Part shown: piece after piece, positions 40,192 to 50,428 of the stretch | Numbering within the stretch: position 1 is the first letter of the stretch | Layout: each line of letters opens with the position of its first letter | From: Cupriavidus sp. | Lineage (GTDB): Bacteria > Pseudomonadota > Gammaproteobacteria > Burkholderiales > Burkholderiaceae | NCBI GenBank assembly: GCA_031180665.1 | Contig: JAPSLP010000001.1 | Coordinates: 1-64,000 of the forward strand | Length of the DNA: 64,000 bases | Direction: 5' to 3' | Translations under genes and position numbers: made by a program | The notes under the pieces: model-generated | The model's input: the letters and a program-made list of their open reading frames with translations, nothing else | The model's database searches: none | Told to the model about the DNA's origin: nothing

Positions 40192-40212
40192 CTTATGCCT
40201 GTCGCGGTGGCA

Positions 40213-41046
40213 TCAGAACAGCTTCCACCACGGCTTGTCCTTCTCGCGGCGCTCGCCGTACTTCATGAAGTCGCTGTTGGGGAAGTTCATCTCCATCACG
40301 CGCGCCGTGTCGTCGCGCAGGTCCTTCATGCCCAGCGCCTCGTACGAACGGATCATGATGTACAGCGCTTCCTCGTTGGCCGGCGCGCCATCGTATTCCT
40401 TCAGTGCCTGCTGCGCGCGGTTGACCGCCGCCAGATAGGCGCCGCGGCGATAGTAGTAGCGCGCCGCGTGGACTTCGTGCTGGGCCAGCGAATTGACGAT
40501 GTACTGCATCCGCGCGGCGGCGTCCGGGGTGTACTTGCTTTCGGGGAAGCGCGTGACCAGCGTATGGAAGGCGTCGTAGGCCGCGCGCGCCGCCTTCGGA
40601 TCGCGCTCGCTCAGGTCCTGGCCCGAGAAGCGGCCGAGCCAGCCGAGGTTGTCGTTGAAGTTGATCAGCCCCTTCAGGTAGTACGCGTAATCGACGCTGG
40701 GGTGATTCGGGTGCAGCTGGATGAAGCGATCGACCGAGGCCAGCGCGGCCGCGGTCTCGCCGTCCTTGTAGTTGGCATAGGCCGTATCGATCTGCGCCTG
40801 CTGGGCGAAGCGGCCGAACGGGTAGCGGCCCTCGAGTTTTTCGTACAGCTTGACCGCGCGCGGATAGTCGCCGCTGTCGAGGGCGTCCTTGGCTTCCGAA
40901 TATAATTTGTTGGCTGACCAACCCGTCGTTTCGTCGGGTTGTTCCGAGAGCAGGCCGCATGCCGACAGCATGACGCAGCCGCCCGCGAGCAACATCGCTC
41001 CAACTCTTGCGCGCCAACTGGCGCGTCTCGTGCTCATCGATTGCAT
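40213..41046 (-). CDS. bamD: Outer-membrane assembly lipoprotein BamD
   Basis: BamD is an essential lipoprotein of the BAM complex that inserts beta-barrels into the outer membrane. The 277 residues start with a lipoprotein signal ending in the lipobox LSACG and continue with five TPR-like repeats ([20 protein letters not shown] and later ones). The start at 41046 is used, although an ATG nine bases later is possible. The gene diverges from rluD with only 16 bases between the chosen starts. A TATAAT on the minus strand lies at 41082-41087 inside the rluD reading frame. Confidence 0.95.
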   Translation of the reverse strand: MQSMSTRRASWRARVGAMLLAGGCVMLSACGLLSEQPDETTGWSANKLYSEAKDALDSGDYPRAVKLYEKLEGRYPFGRFAQQAQIDTAYANYKDGETAAALASVDRFIQLHPNHPSVDYAYYLKGLINFNDNLGWLGRFSGQDLSERDPKAARAAYDAFHTLVTRFPESKYTPDAAARMQYIVNSLAQHEVHAARYYYRRGAYLAAVNRAQQALKEYDGAPANEEALYIMIRSYEALGMKDLRDDTARVMEMNFPNSDFMKYGERREKDKPWWKLF

Positions 41047-41062
41047 GGGCAACCTATTCCGG

Positions 41063-42292
41063 ATGAAAAAAAGCGTCAAGCATTATAGCCCAAGCCCCTC
41101 GGTCGCCAGCCCGCAAGCGGCCCTCGATAGCGAGGCCGCACGCGATGCGGCGGTGGAAACCGAACTGGAGGATTTTGACGAGCTGCCCGCGGCCGCACTT
41201 GTCGAGGCAGAAAGCGGCGCCGACATGGTCCCGGTGGTGCTGGAAGTCGACAGCGCCGCACACGGAGAACGGCTCGATAAATTATTGGCCCGCCAGCTCA
41301 GCGAATTCTCGCGCAGCCGCATCCAGCAGTGGATCGACAGCGGCGCCGTGACCGTCGATGGTGCCGTACGCCGGCCGCGCGACAGCGTGCAGATGGGGCA
41401 GCGCATCGAGGTCAGGCCGCAGGCCGCGCCCGAAACGCTGGCCTTCACGGCGGAGCCGGTTCCGCTGGAAGTCATCTACGAAGATGCGGCGCTGCTGGTG
41501 ATCGACAAACCGGCCGGCCTGGTGGTGCATCCCGCCGCCGGCAACTGGAGCGGCACCGTGCTCAACGGGCTGCTGCATCGCGATCCGGCGGCGGCCGTGT
41601 TGCCGCGCGCGGGCATCGTCCATCGGCTCGACAAGGAGACCTCGGGCCTGATGGTGGTGGCGCGCACGCTGACCGCGCAGACCGATCTGGTGCGGCAGCT
41701 GCAGGCGCGCACGGTCAAGCGGACCTATCTCGCGCTGGTGTGGGGCGAGGCGCCCGACGAAGGCACCATCGATGCGCCGATCGGCCGCGATCCGCGCGAG
41801 CGCACTCGCATGGCGATCGTGCATACCTCGAGCGGCAAGCCCTCGCGCACGCATTTCCGCACGCTGGGCGTGGCGCCGCTCGGACGCGGTTGCGTGTCGA
41901 TGGTGATGTGCCAGCTCGAGACCGGCCGCACCCATCAGATCCGCGTGCATTTCGAATCGATCGGCCATCCGCTGCTGGGCGACCCGGTCTATCACCGCGC
42001 CACCCAGCGCGGCCAGCGCCCGGCGATCAAGGCGCCGTTGCCGGTGCCGTTCGAGCGCCAGGCGTTGCATGCGTATCGGCTCGGGCTGGTGCATCCGGTC
42101 AGCGGCAAGGCGATGTCATGGCGTGCGCCGGCGCCGGACGATCTGCAGGCGCTGATCGACGCGCTCGACTTCACCACGCTGGAAGAGCGCGACTACGGTG
42201 CGCACGACGAGGAAGGCGGGGCGTGGGACGGCGCCATCCTCTATGAAGGTGATGACGACGATGGTGACGACGACGATGTGGGGCGCCGATGA
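41063..42292 (+). CDS. rluD: 23S rRNA pseudouridine synthase RluD
   Basis: RluD makes pseudouridines at positions 1911, 1915 and 1917 of 23S rRNA. The 409 residues have an acidic low-complexity leader (1-55), an S4 domain (about 60-110; [20 protein letters not shown]) and the catalytic domain with [13 protein letters not shown] (catalytic Asp), [10 protein letters not shown] and PLLGDPVYH. The tail is Asp/Glu-rich. The start is uncertain: a later ATG at 41226 gives a protein nearer the E. coli length (326) and avoids overlap with the bamD promoter. Confidence 0.93.
   Translation: MKKSVKHYSPSPSVASPQAALDSEAARDAAVETELEDFDELPAAALVEAESGADMVPVVLEVDSAAHGERLDKLLARQLSEFSRSRIQQWIDSGAVTVDGAVRRPRDSVQMGQRIEVRPQAAPETLAFTAEPVPLEVIYEDAALLVIDKPAGLVVHPAAGNWSGTVLNGLLHRDPAAAVLPRAGIVHRLDKETSGLMVVARTLTAQTDLVRQLQARTVKRTYLALVWGEAPDEGTIDAPIGRDPRERTRMAIVHTSSGKPSRTHFRTLGVAPLGRGCVSMVMCQLETGRTHQIRVHFESIGHPLLGDPVYHRATQRGQRPAIKAPLPVPFERQALHAYRLGLVHPVSGKAMSWRAPAPDDLQALIDALDFTTLEERDYGAHDEEGGAWDGAILYEGDDDDGDDDDVGRR
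41082..41087 (-). promoter_or_regulatory. -10 box of the bamD promoter
   Basis: Perfect TATAAT on the minus strand, about 36 bases before the bamD start. The -35 region is GC-rich and unclear. It lies inside the rluD frame if that gene starts at 41063. Confidence 0.5.
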
Positions 42293-43140
42293 CGAACGAT
42301 GATGCCGGCCGGCTCTCGCAACTGATACCCGATTGGCCGGCGCCGGCGCAGGTGCGCGCGCTGTCCACGACGCGCATCGGCGGCGTCAGCCGCGGCCCGT
42401 ACGGTCTTGCCGACGGCAGCGCGGGTGGCCTCAATCTCGGCACCCATGTCGGCGACGATGCTGACGCGGTCGCGGAGAACCGGCGGCGCCTGCAGGCCTG
42501 GCTGCCATCGGCGCCCAGATGGCTCGAACAGGTACACGGCTGCGCGGTGGTAACCGCCGACGGTATCGATGGTGCCGATGGCGGCGATGGCTCGGCGAAC
42601 GACGCGCCGCCGCGCGCCGATGCCAGCATCACGGCGACGCAGGGACAGGTCTGCGCGGTGATGACGGCGGACTGCCTGCCGGTCCTGCTGTGCGATCGCG
42701 CGGGGACGGTGGTCGGTGCCGCGCACGCGGGCTGGCGCGGCCTGTGCGCGGGCGTGATCGAGGCCACGCTGGACCGCATGGACCGGCAACGCAAGGACGC
42801 TGGATCGCCGCCGCAGTGGCTCGCATGGCTCGGTCCGGCGATCGGGCCCGATGCCTTCGAGGTCGGCGCCGAAGTCCGTTCCGCGTTTCTCGAGCAGGCC
42901 TTGCCGCACGAGCGTGATGCGGTGGAGCAAGCGTTCCGGCCCGCCGCGGCCGGTAAGTACCTGGCGGACCTGTACGCGCTGGCCCGCATCCGGCTCGCGC
43001 GCGCCGGCTGTGTCGACGTCTACGGCGGCGATGCCTGTACGGTCAGCGACGCGCAGCGCTTCTATTCGTATCGGCGCGATGGCGTGACGGGGCGAATGGC
43101 GAGCCTGGTGTGGCTCGCGCCGATGTCGACGGCAAGATAA
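42289..43140 (+). CDS. pgeF: Peptidoglycan editing factor / YfiH-type purine nucleoside phosphorylase
   Basis: The 283-residue protein belongs to the DUF152/laccase-domain family. Members were called polyphenol oxidases but are now linked to purine nucleoside cleavage and peptidoglycan quality control. The copper/zinc ligands lie in [16 protein letters not shown] and AHAGWRG. It overlaps rluD by four bases (ATGA), which is the usual gene order. A Gly/Asp-rich insert is seen at about residues 90-105. Confidence 0.9.
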   Translation: MTNDDAGRLSQLIPDWPAPAQVRALSTTRIGGVSRGPYGLADGSAGGLNLGTHVGDDADAVAENRRRLQAWLPSAPRWLEQVHGCAVVTADGIDGADGGDGSANDAPPRADASITATQGQVCAVMTADCLPVLLCDRAGTVVGAAHAGWRGLCAGVIEATLDRMDRQRKDAGSPPQWLAWLGPAIGPDAFEVGAEVRSAFLEQALPHERDAVEQAFRPAAAGKYLADLYALARIRLARAGCVDVYGGDACTVSDAQRFYSYRRDGVTGRMASLVWLAPMSTAR

Positions 43141-43211
43141 CGCCGAAGGCAAGGGAGGGCAGCCGGACCCACGCTGCGCTGCCATATTGTCCGAACCATC
43201 GGACATTTACT

Positions 43212-43448
43212 TCATGGATTGCCGCTGCGCTCCGGCGGTTTCGCCGCCGCGGTCTCGGCCGCGGCTTCCGCAGCCTGCTCCGCGGCCCGTCGGCGCCTGC
43301 GGCGTCCCGGTGTGCCGAGAATATAGAGCAGCAGCGCGACCGGCCCGATGCCATACAGCAGGAAGGTGGCGATCGCTGCCACCACCGTGTGTTCGGTGAT
43401 GGCCATCATCAGCGCGACGTAGAGCCAGCCGATCGCGACGATATACAT
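43212..43448 (-). CDS. Small inner-membrane protein upstream of phaC
   Basis: Not recognised by function. The 78 residues begin MYIVAIGWLYVALMMAITEH and contain two membrane helices (about 3-20 and 25-45), then an Arg run and an Ala/Glu-rich tail. AGAGGA lies ten bases before the ATG. A similar short reverse-strand gene stands upstream of phaC in Cupriavidus necator as I recall it, so the position appears conserved. The reading frame extends far upstream, but the only plausible start is at 43448. Confidence 0.8.
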   Translation of the reverse strand: MYIVAIGWLYVALMMAITEHTVVAAIATFLLYGIGPVALLLYILGTPGRRRRRRAAEQAAEAAAETAAAKPPERSGNP

Positions 43449-43542
43449 CGGAATTTCATCCTCTTGGTGGAGACTGTCCGGGGCATGAACCTGGGCACGA
43501 TCGCCGGCCCGGGAGCGGCTTTGCGTCAAGACGTTTCCCGCA

Positions 43543-43572
43543 TTGACAGCGTCATCGTTGCAAGGCAACAAT
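43543..43572 (+). promoter_or_regulatory. Promoter of the phaCAB operon
   Basis: TTGACA (43543-43548), 18 bases, AACAAT (43567-43572), as in the well-known Cupriavidus necator phaC promoter. The spacer and -10 box hold the palindrome GTTGC-AAG-GCAAC (43557-43569). The leader to the ATG is about 195 bases. Confidence 0.88.
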
Positions 43573-43774
43573 GCCCCGGACGGCGAGTAACGATGCGGCT
43601 CGCAGCGCCCCGCACCACGGTATGCCGTGGAAAGCGCGCTGGCCGTCATTCGGCAAGCATACCGCACGCGCTCCGTGGCCGGAGGAGCGCGACGCGTGCC
43701 GGTTCTCCCGGAGCGAATCGCTGAACGGCGTTCCGGGCCGGCTCACCCATCAGACGGCAGAGAGACACGACATC

Positions 43775-45592
43775 ATGGCGACCGGCAAAGGCGCGGCAAC
43801 TTCCGCACAGGAAGAAAAGCCCACTCCGTTTTCATCGACGCCGGGGCCATTCGATCCAGCCACATGGCTGGAGTGGTCCAGGCAGGCCCAAGCCAATGGC
43901 GGCATGCCGTTCGGCATGCCCGGCGCGGATGCCTTCGCGGCGCTGGGCACCTTGCCTGGCGGCGCTTTTCCTGGCGGCGCCTTCCCCGGCGGCGCGTTTC
44001 CCGGTATCAAGATCGCGCCGGCCCAACTGGCCGAGATCCAGCAGCGCTTCATGCAGGGTTTCACCGACCTGTGGCGCGCGATGGCGGCCGGCGACCAACA
44101 GCAGGTGCAACTGACCGACCGGCGCTTTGCCGGCGATGCCTGGCGCAGCAACGCGCCGTATCGCTATGCCGCGGCCTTCTATCTGCTGACCGCGCGCGCG
44201 ATGAGCGAGATGGCCAACGCCGTCGAGGCCGATGCCAAGACGCGGCAGCGCATCCGCTTCGCCGTGACGCAATGGGTCGACGCGATGTCGCCGGCCAATT
44301 TCCTCGCCACCAATCCGGAGGCGCAGCGGCGCCTGATCGAATCGAACGGCGAGTCGCTGCGCGCGGGCCTGCGCAACATGCTCGAGGATCTGACGCGCGG
44401 CAAGATCTCGCAGACTGACGAATCCGCCTTCGAGGTCGGCCGCAATGTCGCGATCACCGAGGGCGCGGTGGTCTACGAGAACGAATACTTCCAGCTGCTG
44501 CAGTACAAGCCGCTGACCGCCAAGGTGCATGCGCGCCCGCTGCTGATGGTGCCGCCCTGCATCAACAAGTACTACATCCTCGACCTGCAGCCGGAAAGCT
44601 CGCTGGTGCGACATATCGTCGAGCAGGGCCATACCGTGTTCCTGGTGTCGTGGCGCAATCCCGATGCGAGCATGGCGGCGCGCACCTGGGACGACTATAT
44701 CGAGCACGGCGCGATCCGCGCGATCGAGGTCGCGCGCGCGATCAGCGGGCAGGATCGCATCAATGTGCTGGGCTTCTGTGTCGGCGGCACCATCGTGTCG
44801 ACGGCGCTGGCGGTGATGGCCGGCCGCGGCGAACGTCCTGCGCAGAGCCTCACGCTGCTGACCACGCTGCTCGATTTCTCCGATACCGGTGTACTCGACG
44901 TCTTCGTCGACGAAGCCCACGTGCAGCTGCGCGAAGCCACGCTCGGCGGCGCCGCCGGCGCGCCCTGCGCGTTGCTGCGCGGCATCGAGCTGGCCAACAC
45001 GTTCTCGTTCCTGCGGCCGAACGACCTGGTCTGGAACTACGTAGTCGACAACTACCTGAAGGGCAATACGCCGGTGCCGTTCGACCTGCTGTTCTGGAAC
45101 GGCGATGCCACCAATCTGCCGGGGCCCTGGTATTGCTGGTATCTGCGCCATACCTATCTGCAGGACGAACTGAAGGTACCCGGCAAGCTGACCGTCTGCG
45201 GCGTGCCGGTCGACCTGCGCAAGATCGACGTGCCGACTTATGTGTATGGCTCCCGCGAGGACCATATCGTGCCGTGGACCGCGGCGTATGCGTCGACGCG
45301 GCTGTTGTCCAACGACTTGCGCTTCGTGCTGGGCGCTTCCGGCCATATCGCCGGCGTCATCAATCCGCCGGCGAAGAAGAAACGCAGCCACTGGCTCAAC
45401 GACGCGCTGCCCGACAGTTCGAACGACTGGCTCGCCGGCGCGACCGAGGCGCCGGGCAGCTGGTGGCCGGACTGGTTCGCCTGGCTGGGCAAGCACGCCG
45501 GCGCAAGGAAGGCGGCACCGACGCAGTACGGCAGCCGCGACTATCCGGCCATCGAGCCGGCGCCGGGCCGCTACGTCAAGGCAAAGGCTTAA
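43775..45592 (+). CDS. phaC: Class I polyhydroxyalkanoate synthase
   Basis: PhaC polymerises 3-hydroxybutyryl-CoA into PHB on granule surfaces. The 605 residues start MATGKGAATSAQEEKP and end PAPGRYVKAKA, as in Cupriavidus necator (589 residues). The catalytic triad is Cys335 in GFCVGGT, Asp496 in REDHIV and His524 in GASGHIAG. The N-terminal region has an insertion of about 16 residues, a GGAFP repeat at about 64-79, not present in the C. necator protein as I recall it. The promoter is at 43543. phaA follows by 144 bases and phaB after that. Confidence 0.98.
   Translation: MATGKGAATSAQEEKPTPFSSTPGPFDPATWLEWSRQAQANGGMPFGMPGADAFAALGTLPGGAFPGGAFPGGAFPGIKIAPAQLAEIQQRFMQGFTDLWRAMAAGDQQQVQLTDRRFAGDAWRSNAPYRYAAAFYLLTARAMSEMANAVEADAKTRQRIRFAVTQWVDAMSPANFLATNPEAQRRLIESNGESLRAGLRNMLEDLTRGKISQTDESAFEVGRNVAITEGAVVYENEYFQLLQYKPLTAKVHARPLLMVPPCINKYYILDLQPESSLVRHIVEQGHTVFLVSWRNPDASMAARTWDDYIEHGAIRAIEVARAISGQDRINVLGFCVGGTIVSTALAVMAGRGERPAQSLTLLTTLLDFSDTGVLDVFVDEAHVQLREATLGGAAGAPCALLRGIELANTFSFLRPNDLVWNYVVDNYLKGNTPVPFDLLFWNGDATNLPGPWYCWYLRHTYLQDELKVPGKLTVCGVPVDLRKIDVPTYVYGSREDHIVPWTAAYASTRLLSNDLRFVLGASGHIAGVINPPAKKKRSHWLNDALPDSSNDWLAGATEAPGSWWPDWFAWLGKHAGARKAAPTQYGSRDYPAIEPAPGRYVKAKA
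43966..44008 (+). repeat. In-frame 15-base repeat encoding GGAFP
   Basis: Three imperfect copies of a GGCGGCGCNTTYCCN unit encode GGAFP in the PhaC N-terminal domain. They differ at wobble positions, so the expansion is not brand new. Confidence 0.8.
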
Positions 45593-45736
45593 GCCACCGG
45601 GGCAACGCGAAAGGGGGAGAACGTCGGATTGGCAACGGGGCCAAGGCGATCGCCTCGATGACCGCTTCCCGTCTACGCCCCCATCGATATCGACATCCTG
45701 AATCCGCTGTATCCATATTCCACGAGAGGACTGAAC

Positions 45737-46915
45737 ATGACTGACGTTGTGATCGTATCGGCCGCACGTACCGCGGTAGGCAAATTCGGCGGGTCGCTGG
45801 CCAAGGTGCCGGCACCCGAGCTCGGCGCCATCGTCATCAAGGCCGCGCTCGAGCGCGCCGGCGTCAAGCCGGAGCAGGTCAGCGAAGTGATCATGGGCCA
45901 GGTGCTGACCGCCGGCTCGGGACAGAATCCGGCGCGCCAGGCCGCGATCAAGGCCGGGCTGCCGCATATGGTCCCTGCGATGACGATCAACAAGGTGTGC
46001 GGTTCGGGCCTGAAGGCCGTGATGCTCGCCGCCAACGCGATCGCCTCGGGCGATGCCGAGATCGTCGTGGCCGGCGGCCAGGAGAACATGAGCGCGGCGC
46101 CGCACGTGCTGCCCGGCTCGCGCGACGGTTTTCGCATGGGTGACGCCAAGCTGATCGACACGATGATCGTCGACGGGCTGTGGGACGTCTACAACCAGTA
46201 CCACATGGGCATCACCGCCGAGAACGTGGCCAAGGAATACGGCATCTCGCGCGAGGCCCAGGACGAGTTCGCGGTGAGCTCGCAGAACAAGGCCGAGGCC
46301 GCGCAGAAGGCCGGGCGCTTCGACGAGGAAATCGTCCCCGTGATGATCCCGCAGCGCAAGGGTGAGCCGCTGGCCTTCGCCACCGACGAGTTCGTCCGCC
46401 AAGGCGCCACGCTGGAGAGCATCGCGGGCCTGAAGCCGGCCTTCGACAAGGCCGGCACCGTGACCGCGGCCAACGCCTCGGGCATCAACGACGGCGCCGC
46501 CGCGGTGGTAGTGATGTCGGCCGCGAAGGCGCGCGAGCTGGGCCTGACCCCGCTCGCCACGATCCGCGCCTTCGCCAACGCCGGCGTCGATCCGAAGGTA
46601 ATGGGCATGGGCCCGGTGCCGGCCTCGCAGCGCTGCCTGTCGCGCGCCGGCTGGAGCGTGCAGGACCTGGACCTGATGGAGATCAACGAGGCCTTCGCCG
46701 CGCAGGCGCTGGCGGTGCACAAGCAGATGGGCTGGGACACCGACAAGGTCAACGTCAATGGCGGCGCGATCGCGATCGGCCATCCGATCGGTGCCTCCGG
46801 CTGCCGCATTCTGGTGACGCTGCTACACGAGATGAAGCGGCGCGATGCGAAGAAGGGCCTGGCGTCGCTGTGCATCGGCGGCGGCATGGGGGTGGCGCTC
46901 GCCGTCGAACGGTGA
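45737..46915 (+). CDS. phaA: Acetyl-CoA acetyltransferase (beta-ketothiolase)
   Basis: PhaA condenses two acetyl-CoA to acetoacetyl-CoA, the first step to PHB. The 392-residue enzyme has the nucleophile Cys88 in [10 protein letters not shown], the His in [11 protein letters not shown] and Cys379 in [15 protein letters not shown] stands before the ATG. It is the second gene of the phaCAB operon, and the protein is close to that of Cupriavidus necator. Confidence 0.97.
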   Translation: MTDVVIVSAARTAVGKFGGSLAKVPAPELGAIVIKAALERAGVKPEQVSEVIMGQVLTAGSGQNPARQAAIKAGLPHMVPAMTINKVCGSGLKAVMLAANAIASGDAEIVVAGGQENMSAAPHVLPGSRDGFRMGDAKLIDTMIVDGLWDVYNQYHMGITAENVAKEYGISREAQDEFAVSSQNKAEAAQKAGRFDEEIVPVMIPQRKGEPLAFATDEFVRQGATLESIAGLKPAFDKAGTVTAANASGINDGAAAVVVMSAAKARELGLTPLATIRAFANAGVDPKVMGMGPVPASQRCLSRAGWSVQDLDLMEINEAFAAQALAVHKQMGWDTDKVNVNGGAIAIGHPIGASGCRILVTLLHEMKRRDAKKGLASLCIGGGMGVALAVER

Positions 46916-47011
46916 GGAGGGGTGGGCCGGCGGGCAGGGTGGATGCGGGCGGCATGGCGCCGTCCGCCCGGCGCGCCGGCGTCGATAACAAGAATCTGAT
47001 CAGGAGTGGAT

Positions 47012-47752
47012 ATGACTCAGCGCATTGCATACGTAACGGGCGGCATGGGCGGTATCGGTACCGCGATCTGCCAGCGGCTGTTCAAGGACGGCTTCCGAGT
47101 GGTGGCGGGCTGCGGCCCCAATTCGCCGCGCCGTGAGCGCTGGCTGGAACAGCAGAAGGCGCTCGGCTTCGACTTCATTGCCTCCGAGGGCAATGTGGCC
47201 GACTGGGATTCCACCAAGGCGGCGTTCGACAAGGTCAAGGCCGAGGTCGGCGAGGTCGATGTGCTGATCAACAATGCGGGCATCACGCGCGACGTGGTGT
47301 TCCGCAAGATGACGCGCGCCGACTGGGACGCGGTGATCGACACCAACCTGACCTCGCTGTTCAACGTCACCAAGCAGGTGATCGACGGCATGGCCGATCG
47401 CGGCTGGGGCCGGATCGTCAATATCTCGTCGGTCAACGGGCAGAAGGGGCAGTTCGGCCAGACCAACTACTCGACCGCGAAGGCAGGTCTGCATGGCTTC
47501 ACGATGGCGCTGGCGCAGGAAGTCGCGACCAAGGGTGTGACGGTCAACACGGTGTCGCCGGGCTATATCGCCACCGATATGGTCAAGGCGATCCGGCAGG
47601 ACGTGCTCGACAAGATCGTCGGCACGATCCCGGTCAAGCGCCTGGGCCAACCGGAGGAGATCGCGTCGATCTGCGCGTGGCTGGCATCGGACGAATCGGG
47701 TTTTGCCACCGGTGCCGACTTCTCGCTGAACGGCGGCCTGCACATGGGTTGA
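47012..47752 (+). CDS. phaB: NADPH-dependent acetoacetyl-CoA reductase
   Basis: PhaB reduces acetoacetyl-CoA to (R)-3-hydroxybutyryl-CoA, the PHB monomer. The 246-residue short-chain dehydrogenase has the cofactor loop TGGMGGIG, the NNAG motif and the catalytic Ser-Tyr-Lys region with NISSVNGQ and NYSTAKAG. CAGGAG precedes the ATG at 47012; an in-frame GTG six bases earlier is less likely. It is the last gene of phaCAB; a GC-rich hairpin without a T tract follows at 47758-47780. Confidence 0.98.
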   Translation: MTQRIAYVTGGMGGIGTAICQRLFKDGFRVVAGCGPNSPRRERWLEQQKALGFDFIASEGNVADWDSTKAAFDKVKAEVGEVDVLINNAGITRDVVFRKMTRADWDAVIDTNLTSLFNVTKQVIDGMADRGWGRIVNISSVNGQKGQFGQTNYSTAKAGLHGFTMALAQEVATKGVTVNTVSPGYIATDMVKAIRQDVLDKIVGTIPVKRLGQPEEIASICAWLASDESGFATGADFSLNGGLHMG

Positions 47753-48177
47753 CCGAACGGGCCGGCACCCGTCCGGCCCGACGCTGGTGTGCCGCGCCGG
47801 CCGGTGTTGCGCTGCGTTGGACGCGCCGCAGCACCGTGCCGGCGCGTGCGCGCGTGCGGTTCCCACACCCTCGCTTTTGCACGCTTTTATCGGGCGTTTT
47901 CGCGCGTTTGCTTGCGGGTTTTCCTTAGCGCCCGCGCCTTTTCACAGTGCCTTGTTAAGCATAGAATCAGGGCATCAACGCCGCCGGCACCAATTTGGGA
48001 CATCCATGGATACGACGCGGATCGCGCCTTGGCCGGCGGATCGGCCCCGCGCCGCAAGCGTTGCCGGATTGCGCACTGCACGGCATGCGGTGCAACAGCG
48101 AACGATCGACCGTGCCGCACGAGCACGGGCTGCGGCGTCAGCGCACCGGCAGCGGATTACAAAAGGATAGAGCACCG
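47753..48177. other. Intergenic region upstream of phaR
   Basis: About 425 bases. It contains the hairpin after phaB (47758-47780), a possible phaR promoter (TTTCAC at 47940, 16 bases, TAGAAT at 47962-47967) and a TGC-rich block (48069-48095) with TGC-ACG-GCA at 48077-48085, a candidate PhaR autoregulation site. No coding frame is convincing. Confidence 0.5.
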
Positions 48178-48747
48178 ATGGCCACCACCAAGAAAGGCGC
48201 AGAGCGACTGATCAAGAAATATCCGAATCGCCGGCTCTACGACACCCAGACCAGCACCTATATCACCCTGGCCGATGTCAAGCAGCTCGTGATGGACAAC
48301 GAGGAGTTCAAGGTCGTCGACGCCAAGTCGGGTGACGAACTGACGCGCAGCATCCTGCTGCAAATCATCCTTGAGGAAGAGACCGGTGGCGTGCCGATGT
48401 TCTCCAGCGCCATGCTGTCGCAGATCATCCGCTTCTACGGTCACGCGATGCAGGGCATGATGGGGACCTACCTGGAGAAGAACATCCAGGCTTTCATCGA
48501 CATCCAGAACAAGCTCGCCGAGAACTCCAAGGGCCTGTATTCGGGCGAGGCCTTCAGCCCCGACATGTGGTCGCAATTCATGAACATGCAGGCACCGATG
48601 ATGCAGGGCATGATGAGCAACTACATCGAGCAGAGCAAGAACCTGTTCGTGCAGATGCAGGAGCAGATGCAGAACCAGGCCAAGAACATGTTCGGCAATT
48701 TCCCGTTCAACCAGCCGGACAACAACAAGAAGACCGGCCAGGGCTGA
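48178..48747 (+). CDS. phaR: PHB synthesis repressor PhaR
   Basis: PhaR binds PHB and DNA; it represses phasin and its own gene until granules form. The 189 residues show the N-terminal DNA-binding block KKYPNRRLYDTQTSTYITL and a PHB-binding domain with FSSAMLSQIIRFYG. The C-terminus is Met/Gln/Asn-rich (MQEQMQNQAKNMFGNF). AAGGA precedes the ATG. It follows phaCAB but has its own probable promoter. Candidate target sites lie at phaP, phaC and its own leader. Confidence 0.97.
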   Translation: MATTKKGAERLIKKYPNRRLYDTQTSTYITLADVKQLVMDNEEFKVVDAKSGDELTRSILLQIILEEETGGVPMFSSAMLSQIIRFYGHAMQGMMGTYLEKNIQAFIDIQNKLAENSKGLYSGEAFSPDMWSQFMNMQAPMMQGMMSNYIEQSKNLFVQMQEQMQNQAKNMFGNFPFNQPDNNKKTGQG

Positions 48748-48920
48748 ACGGCACGCGCCGTTGAGCAGCAGTAGCGGCGGGCCGCGGCGCCCGCCTGCCG
48801 ACGCGGTGGTCTCGGGGTAGAATCGCGGTCGTTCCGCCGCCACGGCCGTCTTCGGGATGGCAGGTCGCGGCCCAAGACAGCGTGCGCCACCCAAGGCGCA
48901 GCCCCCACACCGCGAAATCC

Positions 48921-50333
48921 ATGTCGTCTCAGTCGTCCTCTCCGTCTTCCTCCTCCGCCGGCGCCGTCCCTGGCGCGGCCGCCACCCCGCCGAAGGTGGG
49001 CTTCGTATCACTCGGTTGCCCCAAGGCCCTCGTCGATTCCGAACAGATCATCACCCAGCTGCGTGCCGAGGGTTATGCCATCAGCGGCACCTATGACGGC
49101 GCGGACCTGGTGGTCGTCAATACCTGCGGCTTTATCGACGAGGCGGTGCAGGAGAGCCTGGACGCGATCGGCGAAGCGCTGACCGAGAACGGCAAGGTGA
49201 TCGTCACCGGCTGCCTGGGCGCCAAGAAGGACGCCGGCGGCAACGACATCGTCACCAGCGTGCATCCGAAGGTGCTGGCCGTCACCGGCCCGCATGCGCT
49301 GGGCGAGGTCATGCAGGCGGTGCACACGCACCTGCCCAAGCCGCACGATCCCTTCATCGATCTGGTGCCGCCCGCCGGCATCAAGCTGACGCCCAAGCAC
49401 TACGCGTATCTGAAGATTTCCGAGGGCTGCAATCACCGCTGCTCGTTCTGCATCATTCCGTCGATGCGCGGCGACCTGGTGTCGCGTCCGGTGGCCGAGG
49501 TGATGCTGGAAGCCGAGAACCTGTTCAAGTCCGGCGTCAAGGAGTTGCTGGTGATCTCGCAGGACACCAGCGCCTACGGCGTCGACGTCAAGTACCGCAC
49601 CGGCTTCTGGAGCGGCCGTCCGCTGAAGACGCGCATGACCGAACTGGTCGGCGCGCTGGGCGAGCTGGCCCGCGAGTACGGCGCCTGGGTGCGGCTGCAC
49701 TACGTCTATCCGTATCCCCACGTCGACGAGATCATCCCGCTGATGAACGACGGCCATGTGCTGCCGTATCTGGACGTGCCGCTGCAGCACGCGCATCCGG
49801 ATGTGCTCAAGCGGATGAAGCGCCCGGCCAACGCCGAGAAGACCATGGAACGGATCCGCGCCTGGCGCGAGATCTGCCCGGACCTGACCATCCGCAGCAC
49901 CTTCATCGCCGGCTTCCCCGGCGAGACCGAGGCCGAATTCCAGACGCTGCTCGACTTCATCGCCGAGGCCGAGCTCGACCGCGTCGGCTGCTTCGCCTAT
50001 TCGCCGGTCGAGGGCGCGACGGCCAACGACCTGCCCGGCGCGCTGCCGGACGAGGTGCGCGAGGAGCGCCGTGCGCGCTTCATGGAAGTGGCCGAGGACG
50101 TGTCGGCCCGTCGCCTGCAGCGCAAGGTCGGCCAGACGCTGCGCGTGCTGGTCGACGAGGTCAACCAGGATGGCGGCATCGGCCGCTCGGCCGCCGACGC
50201 CCCCGAGATCGACGGCCTGGTCTATATCGATCCCCCGGCCAGGCCGTACCAGCGCTACAAGACCGGCGAGTTTGTTTCGGTGCGGATCACCGGCGCCGAC
50301 GGCCACGACCTGTGGGGCGAGGCGGTCGCGTAA
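48921..50333 (+). CDS. rimO: Ribosomal protein S12 methylthiotransferase
   Basis: RimO is a radical SAM enzyme that adds a methylthio group to an Asp of ribosomal protein S12. The 470 residues start with a Ser-rich leader, then the N-terminal Fe-S domain ([28 protein letters not shown]), the radical SAM motif CNHRCSFC at about 172-179 and a C-terminal TRAM domain. A GTG 13 codons upstream is possible but the ATG at 48921 was preferred. It lies between phaR and bktB as an ordinary housekeeping gene. Confidence 0.95.
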   Translation: MSSQSSSPSSSSAGAVPGAAATPPKVGFVSLGCPKALVDSEQIITQLRAEGYAISGTYDGADLVVVNTCGFIDEAVQESLDAIGEALTENGKVIVTGCLGAKKDAGGNDIVTSVHPKVLAVTGPHALGEVMQAVHTHLPKPHDPFIDLVPPAGIKLTPKHYAYLKISEGCNHRCSFCIIPSMRGDLVSRPVAEVMLEAENLFKSGVKELLVISQDTSAYGVDVKYRTGFWSGRPLKTRMTELVGALGELAREYGAWVRLHYVYPYPHVDEIIPLMNDGHVLPYLDVPLQHAHPDVLKRMKRPANAEKTMERIRAWREICPDLTIRSTFIAGFPGETEAEFQTLLDFIAEAELDRVGCFAYSPVEGATANDLPGALPDEVREERRARFMEVAEDVSARRLQRKVGQTLRVLVDEVNQDGGIGRSAADAPEIDGLVYIDPPARPYQRYKTGEFVSVRITGADGHDLWGEAVA

Positions 50334-50428
50334 CCCATCCGGCATGCCAGCCGGGGCCTAAGCCCGGGGCCGACAGCCGGGCCGACATTAGGTAAAAGTA
50401 CGATCGTTCGGAAAATGAACCGCAGGGC

